Assembly: GCA_944322705.1 (NCBI GenBank)
Contig: CALUPR010000006.1
Coordinates: forward strand, 1-34,260
Origin: Candidatus Gastranaerophilales bacterium
GTDB lineage: Bacteria; Cyanobacteriota; Vampirovibrionia; Gastranaerophilales; Gastranaerophilaceae
DNA: 34,260 nucleotides
Reading direction: 5' to 3'
Below are positions 24,119 to 33,206 of the stretch, in pieces. Every line of letters starts with the position of its first letter. Position 1 is the stretch's first letter. A model generated the notes under the pieces. That model had not been told where the DNA came from. It ran no database searches and worked only from the letters and a program-made list of their open reading frames with translations. The translations under genes and the position numbers were made by a program.

Positions 24119-24831
24119 ACAAATATATTGCATCTTCAGGACTTTGCTCGAGAAGAAAAGCCGATGAACTTATTGAACAAGGTGTTGTTATTGTTAACGG
24201 CAAAATCATTAAAGAATTAGGTTATCTTGTACAACCTAAAGACAAGGTATTTGTTAATCAAAAGCTTGTACGACCTGCCAAGCATGAATATTACAGATTT
24301 TATAAACCTGCAGGTTATATTACAACCTGTGATGATGAAAAAGGACGCAAAACAATTTATGATTTGCTGCCGGAAAATATGTTCGGTTTAAAACCTGTTG
24401 GACGTTTAGACAAAGATTCAACTGGACTGTTGATTTTGACAAATGACGGAGAGCTGATTAATGAACTTACTCATCCCTCAGTGAAAGTCCCGAAGGTATA
24501 TCTTGTGACTATTGAGGCAAAAGTTCATAAACATGAACTTGAGCAGATGGTAAACGGAATTGAAATTGAACAGGGAAAAATTGCTTATGCTGATATTCAG
24601 GTTATTGATATGGACAGCAGGCATACCGAAATGCAGATTACACTTTATCAGGGAATGAACAGGCAGATTAGAAAAATGTTTGAATATTTCGGATATGAAG
24701 TTAAAACTTTGAAACGGATACAGCATGCGACAATTACTCTTGACGGTTTAAGACGCGGAGAATTTAGACCTATTAAGCCTATACAAATAAGAGAATTGAG
24801 AAATTTTTTAAACAGGATATCAAATTCATGA
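24100..24831 (+). CDS. 23S/16S rRNA pseudouridine synthase, RsuA/RluB family
   Basis: This 243-residue protein has an N-terminal S4 RNA-binding domain (about 3-60: [30 protein letters not shown]). The catalytic domain follows, with the active aspartate in [20 protein letters not shown] and the family's [19 protein letters not shown] and [23 protein letters not shown]. It isomerises uridines in ribosomal RNA. Low-molecular-weight family members of this kind are usually RluB, but the exact target site cannot be assigned. It overlaps the thioesterase by 19 bases and the coaE start by four (ATGA), so the three genes are probably translated together. Confidence 0.93.
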   Translation: [243 protein letters not shown]

Positions 24832-25400
24832 AGAAAATAGCTATTTGCGGGAATATAGCTTCCGGGAAATCAACCGTTCAAAAAATGCTTGAATGCAAAG
24901 GTTTTAAAGTGCTTGATACGGATAAAGTTTCTCATAAACTTTTGACAATTCACAACAAGCCGCTTTATGAAGCTTTTAAAAATTTTGATGTATTTGAAAA
25001 CGGGGAATTTTCCAGATTTAAAACTGGTAAGCTTATATTTTCGGATGAAAATGCAAGACAAAGAATCTCAGAAATTATGCATCCTCAGATAAAAGATGAA
25101 ATATTAAAATTTTTTGATAAAAATAATCAGGAAAATTTGTTATTTGTCGGAATCCCTCTTTTATTTGAAGCAAAGATGCAAGATATATTTGACAGTATTA
25201 TTTTTGTCTATGCAGATGATGACTTGCGGCTTAACAGATTAATTAAGCGGAACGGATATACACTTGAACACGCAATGGCTCGTCTGAATTCTCAAATGCA
25301 ACAGGAACAAAAATTAAATCTGTCAGATTTTGTTATTTATAATAACGGATCTATTGCGGATTTGGAACAAGCTTTGAATATAATTTTGAAAGAGATTTAA
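24828..25400 (+). CDS. coaE: Dephospho-CoA kinase
   Basis: This 190-residue kinase phosphorylates dephospho-CoA in the last step of CoA synthesis. The P-loop is CGNIASGKSTVQ (about 7-18), followed by LDTDKVSHKLL (substrate aspartate), ISEIMHPQIKDEI, VGIPLLFEAKMQDIFD, and the lid R of RLNRLIKRNGYTLEHAMARLNSQM. Length is normal. Its ATG overlaps the preceding stop by four bases. Its stop interlocks with that of the convergent CHAP-like gene. Confidence 0.94.
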   Translation: MKKIAICGNIASGKSTVQKMLECKGFKVLDTDKVSHKLLTIHNKPLYEAFKNFDVFENGEFSRFKTGKLIFSDENARQRISEIMHPQIKDEILKFFDKNNQENLLFVGIPLLFEAKMQDIFDSIIFVYADDDLRLNRLIKRNGYTLEHAMARLNSQMQQEQKLNLSDFVIYNNGSIADLEQALNIILKEI

Positions 25401-26125
25401 ACCGGTACAAATACTCTTGCTCCCTGTCTTATATCACTTGTTATTCCGTCACTTGCCGCCTGTCCGTTTCCTAGAGTGATCTCTACGTGTCCGTATTTGC
25501 TGCTGTATCCTGCTACCCCTTTATCGTAAACTAAAATACATCCGGCCGGAAGATCGGACAGATCAAGATTTGATGTAGAAATTTCTTTAAAGTTTTTATT
25601 GTTGCTTAAAATATATGCATAATCATGTCCGTCTCCTCTAATACCTGTTCCGAGTCCGCATTCTTCAAGAGCTTTTCTTACCGAACGTGCACAGTGACCT
25701 TTGAAAGATGTTGCATTCATTTTTACTGCTTGTGCAAGTTTTAGCCCTTTTTCTTCATTATATCCCACATTGCTTAATGAAAGTTTGTTTTTATTAAAAT
25801 TCAGTCCCCAGGTTTTTGAATAGCTGTTGGAACTGCTGTCGAGATTTGTTAACCCTGTAAAAATATTTGCAGACGGCTGCATCAAAGAAAAATTCAATGG
25901 CGTAAATGTAAATGTCTGTAATGGATTAAAAAAGTTGCTAAAAATGTTGAAACAATTGAAAGAAGGTGTCAAAAAGCTTGTAAAGTATGGATTGTAATAG
26001 TTAAATACACTCGGCATTGCAGGTGTGGTATATGTTTGACTGAACAGTCCCGCGCCTGCAAATTGATTTGTATTATTTTGAAACAGTGATATATTATCAA
26101 CTGAGTGTACGTTAATTAAACCCAA
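25397..26125 (-). CDS. CHAP/NlpC-P60-like cysteine peptidase or amidase with aromatic N-terminal region
   Basis: This 242-residue protein has a C-terminal domain of about 110 residues with the pattern of CHAP-type cell-wall hydrolases. The cysteine is in SFKGHCARSVRKALEECGLG, a turn follows at SDLPAGCILVYDKG, and the histidine is in SSKYGHVEITLGNGQAASDG. The first 100 residues are Phe/Asn/Ser/Pro-rich (NYYNPYFTSFLTPSF... and FNIFSNFFNP) with no catalytic motif and no signal peptide. The start is TTG after AAAGGGG. If secreted, it would cut peptidoglycan peptides; the export route is not visible. The stop interlocks with coaE. The domain call is by pattern only. Confidence 0.6.
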   Translation of the reverse strand: MGLINVHSVDNISLFQNNTNQFAGAGLFSQTYTTPAMPSVFNYYNPYFTSFLTPSFNCFNIFSNFFNPLQTFTFTPLNFSLMQPSANIFTGLTNLDSSSNSYSKTWGLNFNKNKLSLSNVGYNEEKGLKLAQAVKMNATSFKGHCARSVRKALEECGLGTGIRGDGHDYAYILSNNKNFKEISTSNLDLSDLPAGCILVYDKGVAGYSSKYGHVEITLGNGQAASDGITSDIRQGARVFVPV

Positions 26126-26200
26126 AATTTTCCCCTTTGATTTTTCCTCTATAAATATAAAGTATTTTGGGGAGAGAAAATTGCCTTTTGTAAACTATTT

Positions 26201-26524
26201 TTAAGATTTTATTATACTTGCTTCAGCCTTGCCCATATCAACCATTTCAAAAGGCTTTTCAATATCTTCAGTAACTTCATAATCAATAGGGGTAAGTTCA
26301 AAAATCTTATCAATATCAACATTCCCGTTAAACAAATAAAATTTATTTACATTTTTCATGTAAAGTCCGAAATTATTTTCTTTTTCAAGTTGTTTTAAAA
26401 ATTCTTTTTTTATTTCGTTTTTTGAGAAACCGTCAAATGTAAAATCCTTTACGAGTTTGCAATCTTTTTTTAATGTTTCAAGCAAAACGTATGGTTCTAT
26501 CCATTTTGTTATTATTTTATTCAT
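26201..26524 (-). CDS. Hypothetical protein, 107 residues, coupled to the ABC exporter gene
   Basis: I do not recognise this protein. It starts MNKIITKWIEPYVLLETLKK, has a charged amphipathic middle (FSKNEIKKEFLKQLEKEN) and an acidic C-terminal half with DIDKIFELTPIDYEVTEDIEKPFE. There is no signal peptide or membrane helix. Its ATG lies one base after the stop of the MsbA-like gene (TAATATG), so it is the second gene of that operon and probably translated by coupling; no ribosome site is seen. The frame stays open further upstream inside the exporter gene, but that overlap is not supported. Confidence 0.7.
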   Translation of the reverse strand: MNKIITKWIEPYVLLETLKKDCKLVKDFTFDGFSKNEIKKEFLKQLEKENNFGLYMKNVNKFYLFNGNVDIDKIFELTPIDYEVTEDIEKPFEMVDMGKAEASIIKS

Positions 26525-26525
26525 A

Positions 26526-28361
26526 TTAAACTTCTGCCATATCTTCTTGGTTTTTAAACTGCATTTCATATAGAGTTTTGTATTTGCCGTTTTCAATTTG
26601 CATTAACTGTTCGTGAGTTCCCAGCTCTACAAGTTCTCCCTCGTTAATAACGGCAATTCTGTCAGCATTTTTTATTGTTGATAATCTGTGCGCGATTACA
26701 AAAACCGTTTTATTTTGAATTAAGTTATCAAGAGCTTTCTGAACAATTGCCTCAGATTTATTGTCAAGGGCTGATGTTGCCTCATCCAGAATTACAATAG
26801 GAGCGTCTTTAAGCATAGCCCTTGCAATTGCCACACGCTGTCTTTGTCCGCCGGAAAGGCTGGCTCCGCGCTCGCCTACATAAGTATCAAGCCCTTTTTC
26901 AAGAGTATGAGCGAATTCATCAAGATGCGCCATTTTTATAACTCTTTCAATATCCGCTTCCGTTGCATTTTCATTGCCCATTAAAATATTGTCTTTAATT
27001 GTGCCGGAGAAAAGAAAATTATCCTGAAAAACGAATGATATTTGACTCCTTAAGGAGTTAAGTTCAAATTTCCTTATATCAATACCATCAAATTCAATTG
27101 AACCTGATTTTACATCATAAAATCGAGGCAGTAAGCTTACGACAGTACTTTTCCCGCCGCCGGAGTTGCCTACCAATGCAATTGTTTCATTTTTGCTTAC
27201 ATTAAGACTGAAATTTTTCAATATAGGAGTATTCGGTTCATATTCAAAATAAACATTTTTAAATTCGATTGAATTATTTAGCCCTGTTAATTTAATCGGA
27301 TTTGCAGGAGATTTAATTTGCGGTTGAATATCAAATAATTCAAATACACGTCCCATTGCAACAAATACTGTTTGCAGATTTGTTAGAGTGTTGCCAAGTG
27401 TTTTTGTAGGCTTGTACAGCAGCAAAAGCGAAGTAACAAACGATGCGAAACTGCCTGCAGTCATTTGACCGGTAAGTATCAAATGGTTACCGTATGCCAT
27501 AACCAGAGCTATTCCTATTGAACAAACAAAGTACATAATAGGTGACATCCAGCCAACACGTTTTGTTAAAGACATTGCAAGATGAAATTGTTCATGTATT
27601 TGATTTTCAAATTTTTTATTTTGATCCTCCTGTAAATTGTATGCAGTTATAATTTTGTTTCCAGCAAATGTTTCATTAAAGTTAGTTGTCATGTTGCCGC
27701 CTACAACCATTGTAGCGTTAGAAACTTTTTTGATTTTTTTTCTGATTAAAGTTACAGGTGTTATTGCAATTGCCATAACAGTTACACCGATTATGGCAAG
27801 TTTCCATGAATTGTATAAAAGAACTGCAACCAGTCCAACAAGACCAAAAAATGTAGCAATAAATGATTTCAGCATTTCAATAATGTTTTTGGATGCAGTA
27901 TCAGGGTCGGATAAAAATCTTGTCAGTACAAGTCCTGATGAATTAACATCAAAAAATTGAGGATCCATCATCGTAAGTTTTTTGAATAAATCTATTTTTA
28001 AGGCATTTGAAATTTTAAGCCCTGTCCAATCTGTGAGGTAATTGCTTAAATATTTCAAAATACCTTGGAATAAAGCAAAAGCTACTATACCGAAAGGAAT
28101 TATTGCAGCAAGCCAGGCCTGAGAATATACTGTAAATCCCATAAATGTCCAGGTATGGTTAGGATCTCCGTTGACTACAAAATCAAGATAGGGTTTTAAA
28201 GCTAATGCCACTACACCGTCAAGTAAACCTAACGGTATGGCAATAATAAGATTTATAACGGCTCTTCCCAGAACCGGTTTTATATAAGGATAAATTTTAT
28301 TTAATAAATATCCGTATTTAAAAGCATCTTTTGATACAGTATTTTGAAGTCTATAGTCCAT
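26526..28361 (-). CDS. MsbA-like ABC exporter (half transporter)
   Basis: This 611-residue protein has an N-terminal six-helix domain (about 25-325) and a C-terminal ATPase (about 365-600). The ATPase has Walker A GNSGGGKST (398-406), the Q-loop FVFQDNFLF, the signature LSGGQRQRVAIARA, Walker B PIVILDEATSALD and the H-loop VIAHRLSTI. It forms a homodimer that flips lipids or other amphiphiles; MsbA for lipid A is the natural candidate because lpxK is also present, but multidrug exporters of the same shape exist. It is followed at one base by a small hypothetical gene and divergent from ugd. Confidence 0.88.
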   Translation of the reverse strand: MDYRLQNTVSKDAFKYGYLLNKIYPYIKPVLGRAVINLIIAIPLGLLDGVVALALKPYLDFVVNGDPNHTWTFMGFTVYSQAWLAAIIPFGIVAFALFQGILKYLSNYLTDWTGLKISNALKIDLFKKLTMMDPQFFDVNSSGLVLTRFLSDPDTASKNIIEMLKSFIATFFGLVGLVAVLLYNSWKLAIIGVTVMAIAITPVTLIRKKIKKVSNATMVVGGNMTTNFNETFAGNKIITAYNLQEDQNKKFENQIHEQFHLAMSLTKRVGWMSPIMYFVCSIGIALVMAYGNHLILTGQMTAGSFASFVTSLLLLYKPTKTLGNTLTNLQTVFVAMGRVFELFDIQPQIKSPANPIKLTGLNNSIEFKNVYFEYEPNTPILKNFSLNVSKNETIALVGNSGGGKSTVVSLLPRFYDVKSGSIEFDGIDIRKFELNSLRSQISFVFQDNFLFSGTIKDNILMGNENATEADIERVIKMAHLDEFAHTLEKGLDTYVGERGASLSGGQRQRVAIARAMLKDAPIVILDEATSALDNKSEAIVQKALDNLIQNKTVFVIAHRLSTIKNADRIAVINEGELVELGTHEQLMQIENGKYKTLYEMQFKNQEDMAEV

Positions 28362-28461
28362 GAAAATCCCTCTTTATCTCTAATTTATAATAAATATTAT
28401 CTCATGAAAAAAATTTTTGTGTTATTCTGTGATTAAAAGTTATTTAATATAAGGAGTAGAG

Positions 28462-29784
28462 ATGAAAATTTGTGTAATCGGAACGGGATATGTAGGGTTA
28501 GTTGCGGGAACATGTCTTGCTGATATGGGAAATAATGTTATATGTGTTGATAATGATTTGGATAAATTGGAAAAATTAAGAAACGGTGTTGTACCTATTT
28601 ATGAACCGGGACTTGAGGAGTTAATAAAAGCTAATGTTATGGAAGGCAGACTTAGTTTCTCAGATAATTTGTCTGATGCTGTTAAAAAATCTCTGGTTTG
28701 TTTTATTGCGGTTGGAACCCCTCAAAGTGAAGACGGGTCAGCAGATCTTCATTATGTTGAACAGGTTGCCGAAAGTATAGGAAAAGCAATAAACGATTAC
28801 AAGGTTATAGTCGATAAATCAACAGTACCGGTTGGAACTGCTGATAGAGTCACTCAAATTATCAAAAAATATTATGACGGTGAATTTGATGTTGTATCAA
28901 ATCCTGAATTTTTGAAGCAGGGAGCTGCTGTTGATGATTTTTTAAAACCTGACAGAGTTGTAATAGGCTCAAATTCTTCCCGTGCTACTGCTATTATGCA
29001 GGAAGTTTATGCCCCGTTTTTTAGAACTGCAAGTCGTTTTGTTATAATGGATGTCAAATCTGCCGAGATGACAAAATATGCAGCGAATTCTTTTTTGGCT
29101 TTAAAAATTTCTTACGCAAATGAGATTGCTAATATTTGTGAGGCTGTCGGTGCAGATGCTGAAATGGTTCGTATAGGTATGTGTTCGGATAAACGTATAG
29201 GAACACAATTCTTATTCCCCGGTTTGGGGTATGGCGGAAGCTGTTTCCCAAAAGACGTAAAAGCTCTGTTAAAAATTGCGGATGATCATAATTGCGAGCA
29301 TCGTTTGATTGAGGCGGCAGATGAGGTTAATAAAGAGCAGAGAGTTATTTTTATTACCAAAATTCTGCAAAGATTCGGCGCTGATTTATCCGGCAAAACA
29401 TTTGCAGTATGGGGGTTGACTTTTAAACCAAAAACAAATGATATGAGAATGTCGCCTTCTATTACTATTATTAATGCGCTTCTTGAATTGGGAGCAAAGG
29501 TTCAAGCTTATGATCCTAAAGGCTTTGAACAGGCAAAATTAATCTGGGGAGACAAAATTGTATATGCTGCGAATTCTTATGATGCGCTTAATAAAGCTGA
29601 TTGTTTGCTGTTATTAACCGAGTGGAACGAATTCAGACGTCCTGATTTTGACAAAATTAAAGAGTTAATGAGCACTCCGATTATATTTGACGGTAGAAAT
29701 CAATATGATGGAGAGAGATTAATTCAGCGCGGGTTTGAATATTATTGTGTAGGTAAAAGATATAAAATGTTAAATCCCCGATAA
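28462..29784 (+). CDS. UDP-glucose 6-dehydrogenase
   Basis: This 440-residue cytosolic enzyme oxidises UDP-glucose twice with NAD+ to UDP-glucuronate, a precursor of surface polysaccharides. The N-terminal Rossmann motif is VIGTGYVGLVAGTCLA (about 5-20), then EPGLEEL, FIAVGTPQ, KSTVPVGTAD, SNPEFLKQG, the catalytic lysine region TKYAANSFLALKISYANE (K205), and the catalytic cysteine in GYGGSCFPKD (C261). The C-terminal domain has GLTFKPKTNDMRMSPS. It is a typical Ugd/TuaD. AAGGAG lies eight bases before the ATG. It diverges from the MsbA-like gene and overlaps the hydrolase gene by 15 bases at its 3' end. Confidence 0.94.
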   Translation: MKICVIGTGYVGLVAGTCLADMGNNVICVDNDLDKLEKLRNGVVPIYEPGLEELIKANVMEGRLSFSDNLSDAVKKSLVCFIAVGTPQSEDGSADLHYVEQVAESIGKAINDYKVIVDKSTVPVGTADRVTQIIKKYYDGEFDVVSNPEFLKQGAAVDDFLKPDRVVIGSNSSRATAIMQEVYAPFFRTASRFVIMDVKSAEMTKYAANSFLALKISYANEIANICEAVGADAEMVRIGMCSDKRIGTQFLFPGLGYGGSCFPKDVKALLKIADDHNCEHRLIEAADEVNKEQRVIFITKILQRFGADLSGKTFAVWGLTFKPKTNDMRMSPSITIINALLELGAKVQAYDPKGFEQAKLIWGDKIVYAANSYDALNKADCLLLLTEWNEFRRPDFDKIKELMSTPIIFDGRNQYDGERLIQRGFEYYCVGKRYKMLNPR

Positions 29785-30693
29785 TCCGTTAAATGCCTTG
29801 ATCTTTTCAGCATCAATTGAGTGACCGCCGGTTTTAAGTACTACAAATTCTTTTAAATTTTTGGTATGTTTAGCCAGTTCTTTTGTTGATTTTGTTGATA
29901 TTACACTGTCATTTTCCGAGTGTATAAAATAGACAGGAAGTTTTAGATTTTTTATCTTACGTGCATTTTGGAATGACCAATCTACTATGTCCATCAAAAA
30001 AGGAAATTTTACCATTAAATATTTTATCGTCTTCGGAAGTTTAACAGTATGTCCCTTAAGCAAAAAGTCAGTTTCATTTTTCATTGAATTAAAAGGTGAT
30101 ATAAGTACGAGAAATTTTAAATCTTCATTTTTATGCGCGAGTGTAATAGCCGGAAAGCTTCCTAAGCTGAAGCCTACAACTCCTATATTATCTTTTTCTA
30201 TTCCCTTCTCGTTAAGATATTTTATCGCACTTTTGGTATTTTGTCTGATAGATTCGGCGGTAACAGTTCCGGTACTGTTTCCAAAGCCTCCGTATTCGGG
30301 AGCAAAAACACCATAACCCTTTTTTATTATAGATTTGTATAATTCCTGGTTTGACGTAATATTTTGTCCGAGACCGTGATAAAAAATAATATATCTTTTT
30401 GAGTTATTTGGATTAATATCCCACGCTTGAAAAACATTTTTTCCTGTTTTAAGTTCAATAGTTTTAAGATAAGATTTCAGCTCTTTATCCACGGCGAATT
30501 TTCTTAATTTTGATATATATGTAAATCTGTCGAAAATTCTATGCATATAAGAATTTAACGGAGATAATTGTTCAAGAGTATTTCCGAGTCCTGTAAAATC
30601 AGGATTGATATCCCTTCTAAATTTTTTAGATTTTTCCCCGTAAAGTATAGATTTATTGTTGTAATATGTATTTGTTATCGGGCTTATAAGCAT
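29770..30693 (-). CDS. Alpha/beta hydrolase of unknown substrate
   Basis: This 307-residue protein has an alpha/beta-hydrolase fold from about residue 105 onward. The oxyanion region is YHGLGQNI, the nucleophile elbow GFSLGSFPA (serine), the acid SENDSVIS (aspartate) and the histidine GGHSID near the C-terminus. The pattern is that of the serine aminopeptidase/YqjL-like monoacylglycerol-type hydrolases. The first 100 residues are not part of the fold: MLISPITNTYYNNKSILYG, then RRDINPDFTGLGN. AGAGG precedes the ATG. No signal peptide is seen. The 3' end overlaps the convergent ugd gene by 15 bases. Confidence 0.85.
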   Translation of the reverse strand: MLISPITNTYYNNKSILYGEKSKKFRRDINPDFTGLGNTLEQLSPLNSYMHRIFDRFTYISKLRKFAVDKELKSYLKTIELKTGKNVFQAWDINPNNSKRYIIFYHGLGQNITSNQELYKSIIKKGYGVFAPEYGGFGNSTGTVTAESIRQNTKSAIKYLNEKGIEKDNIGVVGFSLGSFPAITLAHKNEDLKFLVLISPFNSMKNETDFLLKGHTVKLPKTIKYLMVKFPFLMDIVDWSFQNARKIKNLKLPVYFIHSENDSVISTKSTKELAKHTKNLKEFVVLKTGGHSIDAEKIKAFNGLSGI

Positions 30694-30717
30694 AACAGCC
30701 TCTTATTTTTACAAATA

Positions 30718-30749
30718 AAAACCTTATTTAATTGATTTAATAAGGTTTT
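30718..30749 (-). terminator. Terminator of tRNA-Leu
   Basis: AAAACCTTATT (30718-30728) and AATAAGGTTTT (30739-30749) pair perfectly. Read on the minus strand it lies 14 bases past the tRNA end and is followed by a T-rich run. Confidence 0.7.
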
Positions 30750-30763
30750 TTATAATAAAGAAC

Positions 30764-30842
30764 TGGGCATGAAGAGACTCGAACTCCCACGCGTAAGCAC
30801 TAGTTCCTAAGACTAGCGTGTCTACCATTCCACCACATGCCC
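30764..30842 (-). tRNA. tRNA-Leu (anticodon TAG)
   Basis: On the minus strand the acceptor GGGCATG pairs with CATGCCC, the anticodon stem CTAGT/ACTAG encloses the loop CTTAGGA (anticodon TAG), a variable arm of leucine type follows, and the T-arm GGGAG-TTCGAGT-CTCTT is present. The CCA end is not encoded. Codon CUA is read. Confidence 0.93.
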
Positions 30843-30889
30843 ATATTTAATTTTCAACCAGTCAGTTAAGACTATAAACGTGTAAATCT

Positions 30890-30918
30890 ACATTAAACTG
30901 AAAATATGCTAAAGTCAA
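30890..30918 (-). promoter_or_regulatory. Possible promoter of tRNA-Leu
   Basis: On the minus strand TTGACT (30913-30918) is followed after 17 bases by TAATGT (30890-30895), a weak -10. It begins directly after the stop of the small ORF at 30921. Confidence 0.4.
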
Positions 30919-30920
30919 GA

Positions 30921-31067
30921 TTATTTTTCAATTTTTTCCGGATGAGCGGAATTTGAAAGGATTATTTCATAGTATTCATTCTTATCAATATTAACCCCCA
31001 TAGTTTTAGGGTCGGCAAATTTTTTCTTTTTATGTTTGTTTAATAATTTTTTGTAATCACCTGACAT
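30921..31067 (-). CDS. Small basic hypothetical protein, 48 residues
   Basis: The ATG at 31067 opens 48 codons to TAA at 30921. The product starts MSGDYKKLLNKHKKKKFADP and ends in NEYYEIILSNSAHPEKIEK: a basic N-terminal half and a more acidic C-terminal half, no membrane segment. No ribosome site is visible, and TATAAT lies six bases before the ATG. The rest of the 523 bases between the hydrolase and rplS holds only tRNA-Leu with its signals and the rplS promoter. I do not recognise it. The lack of a ribosome site keeps confidence low. Confidence 0.42.
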   Translation of the reverse strand: MSGDYKKLLNKHKKKKFADPKTMGVNIDKNEYYEIILSNSAHPEKIEK

Positions 31068-31100
31068 AACTTAATTATATTACAAAATTTTAAAAACTGC

Positions 31101-31129
31101 TTGAAATTTTTACACCTTTGTTTTACTAT
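31101..31129 (+). promoter_or_regulatory. Promoter of the rplS-rbgA-rnhB run
   Basis: TTGAAA (31101-31106), a 17-base spacer and TACTAT (31124-31129) lie about 88 bases before the rplS ATG, giving a leader of about 80 bases. Confidence 0.55.
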
Positions 31130-31216
31130 ACCTTTACGTGCGTCGGTGTATTTGTGGAGCATCGATTTAAGGAATTTTAAAAAGTACGAAATATAAAGAT
31201 ATAAAGGAATTGTGAT

Positions 31217-31570
31217 ATGAACCCTATTATTGATGAATTAGAAAAACCATATTTAAGAGAAAACATGCCGGATACAAACCCAGGTGATACTGTTAAGGTT
31301 TTTGTAAGAATTGTTGAAGGAAACAAGGAAAGAATTCAGGCTTTTGAAGGAACTGTTATTAAAAAACACGGTTCCGGTATTAATAAAACTATTACCGTTA
31401 GAAAAGTTTTTCAGGGTGTTGGTGTAGAACGTGTATTCTTACTTAATTCTCCGAGAATTGAAAAAATTAATGTTCTCAGAAAAGGTGATGTAAGACGTTC
31501 TAAACTTTACTATCTGAGAGAACGTTCAGGTAAGGCAACTCGTATCAAGGAAAAAATTGAAAAAAGATAA
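31217..31570 (+). CDS. rplS: 50S ribosomal protein L19
   Basis: This 117-residue protein has all L19 marks: FRPGDTVKV-like [44 protein letters not shown], and the C-terminal [39 protein letters not shown]19 sits at the 30S-50S interface. AAAGGA precedes the ATG. In many bacteria it follows rimM-trmD; here it heads its run, with its own promoter, ahead of rbgA and rnhB. Its end overlaps the rbgA start by 14 bases. Confidence 0.97.
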   Translation: MNPIIDELEKPYLRENMPDTNPGDTVKVFVRIVEGNKERIQAFEGTVIKKHGSGINKTITVRKVFQGVGVERVFLLNSPRIEKINVLRKGDVRRSKLYYLRERSGKATRIKEKIEKR

Positions 31571-32399
31571 ACTTCATATACACTGGTATCCGGGACATAT
31601 AGCAAAAGCTGAAAAACAGTTGAAAGCTCAGCTTTCTCTGGTGGATGCGGTTATAGAAGTAATTGATGCAAGACTGCCTTTATCAAGCAGTTATGATAAT
31701 ATTACGGGGCTTTTAGGCGATAAGCCCCGTTTAATTTTGCTTAATAAAGCTGATTTAACTGACCCTAATGAACTGAACAAATTTATAAAAATTCTTGAAG
31801 AAAAGACGGGGTTTCCTGTTTTAAAATCTGATGCAAAAAACTGTAAAGATTTAAATATTGTTGTAAAAAAAATTGTAGAACTTTCAGAACCGCGGATTCT
31901 GGCTATAATGGCTAAGGGACTTCTTCGCCGCCCTGCACGTGTTATGGTTGTCGGAATGCCCAATGTCGGAAAATCAAGTATTATAAATAAATTAACAAGA
32001 TCTTCCAAAACTAAAATCGGGGCGAAAGCAGGAGTTACACGTCAGCAGCAGTGGGTGAGGATTAACCCGCAGCTTGATTTACTTGATACTCCGGGGATAA
32101 TTCCGATGAAACAGGAAGATCAGATTAGAGCTAAGAAATTAGCATTTGTAAATTCTGTTTCAGAGAATGCATATTCAAATGAGATAGTCGCAAAGGAACT
32201 TCTTGCTATGTTAGAAGAAAAATATCCTCAAACAGTTAAAGATTTTTATAAAGTAGATAATTTGTCGCTTGAAGATATTGCAAAGTCGCGCAATTGGATT
32301 AAAACAGGCGGAAATTCCGATATTGAAAGGACTGCCGTTTTCATTTTGCGAGATTTCAGAGAAGGTAAAATCGGAAAATTTATTCTGGATGAAATATAA
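31557..32399 (+). CDS. rbgA: Ribosome biogenesis GTPase RbgA/YlqF
   Basis: This 280-residue GTPase has circularly permuted motifs, with G4 (LLNKADL) first, then G5 (SDAKNC), G1 ([14 protein letters not shown]) and G3 (LLDTPGII). The permuted order is diagnostic of the YlqF/YawG group. The N-terminal [10 protein letters not shown] and a C-terminal ANTAR-like helical tail fit YlqF, which helps late 50S assembly. The start is TTG at 31557 with AAGG just upstream, inside the end of rplS. Its stop overlaps the rnhB start (TAATG). The order rplS-ylqF-rnhB is the same as in Firmicutes. Confidence 0.93.
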   Translation: MKKDKLHIHWYPGHIAKAEKQLKAQLSLVDAVIEVIDARLPLSSSYDNITGLLGDKPRLILLNKADLTDPNELNKFIKILEEKTGFPVLKSDAKNCKDLNIVVKKIVELSEPRILAIMAKGLLRRPARVMVVGMPNVGKSSIINKLTRSSKTKIGAKAGVTRQQQWVRINPQLDLLDTPGIIPMKQEDQIRAKKLAFVNSVSENAYSNEIVAKELLAMLEEKYPQTVKDFYKVDNLSLEDIAKSRNWIKTGGNSDIERTAVFILRDFREGKIGKFILDEI

Positions 32400-33205
32400 T
32401 GGATGAGTATAACAAGTTTGGGCATAATGCGTCAGAAGATGCTTTAGAAATAGAAAAGAACAACAATAAAACAAAGAGACGGTTAAAAACAAATTTAACT
32501 GTAGATTCGCGTATTGTTCAACTTTTTACGTTTGATATAAATCAGAAAAGAAGATTTGTTATCGGAACCGATGAAGCAGGACGCGGCTGCGGTGCAGGCG
32601 GTGTTTTTGCAAGCGCTGTATGCTTTGATAAACGTTCAAAAGACTTAGTGGAAAAACTTGAGGATTTGAACGACAGTAAGAAGCTTTCGGCTAAAAAGCG
32701 CGAGTATTTGTACGATATTATTAAGGAAAATTCTATTAATTCAACGGTTTGTATTGAAGTTGATGAAATAGAAAGAATAAATATTCTTAATGCTTCATTA
32801 AAAGCTATGCGTCTTGCTCTTGAAGATGTAATAGAGCAGCTTTATCCGGTATCTGGAAATAAAGAAAAACTTATTGCGCGAAATATGCTTAGCCGAAGTG
32901 AAATAATGATACTTATTGACGGCAATAAGCGTATTTGGGATTTTGACTATTCTCAAAGATATGTTGTAAAAGGCGACAGCCGCTCTGCTTCAATTGCTGC
33001 TGCAAGTATTTTGGCAAAGGTCAGCCGCGACAGATATATGTTAAAACTTGATGAAGAATTTCCTCAATATAACTGGAAAGAAAATGCAGGTTATTTAACT
33101 AAAGAACATATGGCATTGATTGATAAATACGGACTTTGTAAGTATCATAGACCTTCTTATCTTCAAAAACATTTTGCAAAGCAAGAGCAGCTGACATTCT
33201 TCTAA
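32399..33205 (+). CDS. rnhB: Ribonuclease HII
   Basis: This 268-residue enzyme nicks RNA in RNA-DNA hybrids and single ribonucleotides in DNA. The catalytic acidic pair is in GTDEAGRG (about 58-65); LNDSKKLSAKKRE is the DSKKL motif, LIDGNK gives the third aspartate, and KGDSRSASIAAASILAKVSRDRYM the fourth. YGWxxNxGY is represented by YNWKENAGY. Two additions make it longer than the usual 200: about 55 polar residues at the N-terminus and an insert of about 20 residues before the LIDGNK aspartate (LYPVSGNKEKLIARNMLSRSE). The N-terminus may not be translated from this ATG, but the one-base overlap with rbgA supports it. Confidence 0.93.
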   Translation: MDEYNKFGHNASEDALEIEKNNNKTKRRLKTNLTVDSRIVQLFTFDINQKRRFVIGTDEAGRGCGAGGVFASAVCFDKRSKDLVEKLEDLNDSKKLSAKKREYLYDIIKENSINSTVCIEVDEIERINILNASLKAMRLALEDVIEQLYPVSGNKEKLIARNMLSRSEIMILIDGNKRIWDFDYSQRYVVKGDSRSASIAAASILAKVSRDRYMLKLDEEFPQYNWKENAGYLTKEHMALIDKYGLCKYHRPSYLQKHFAKQEQLTFF

Positions 33206-33206
33206 C

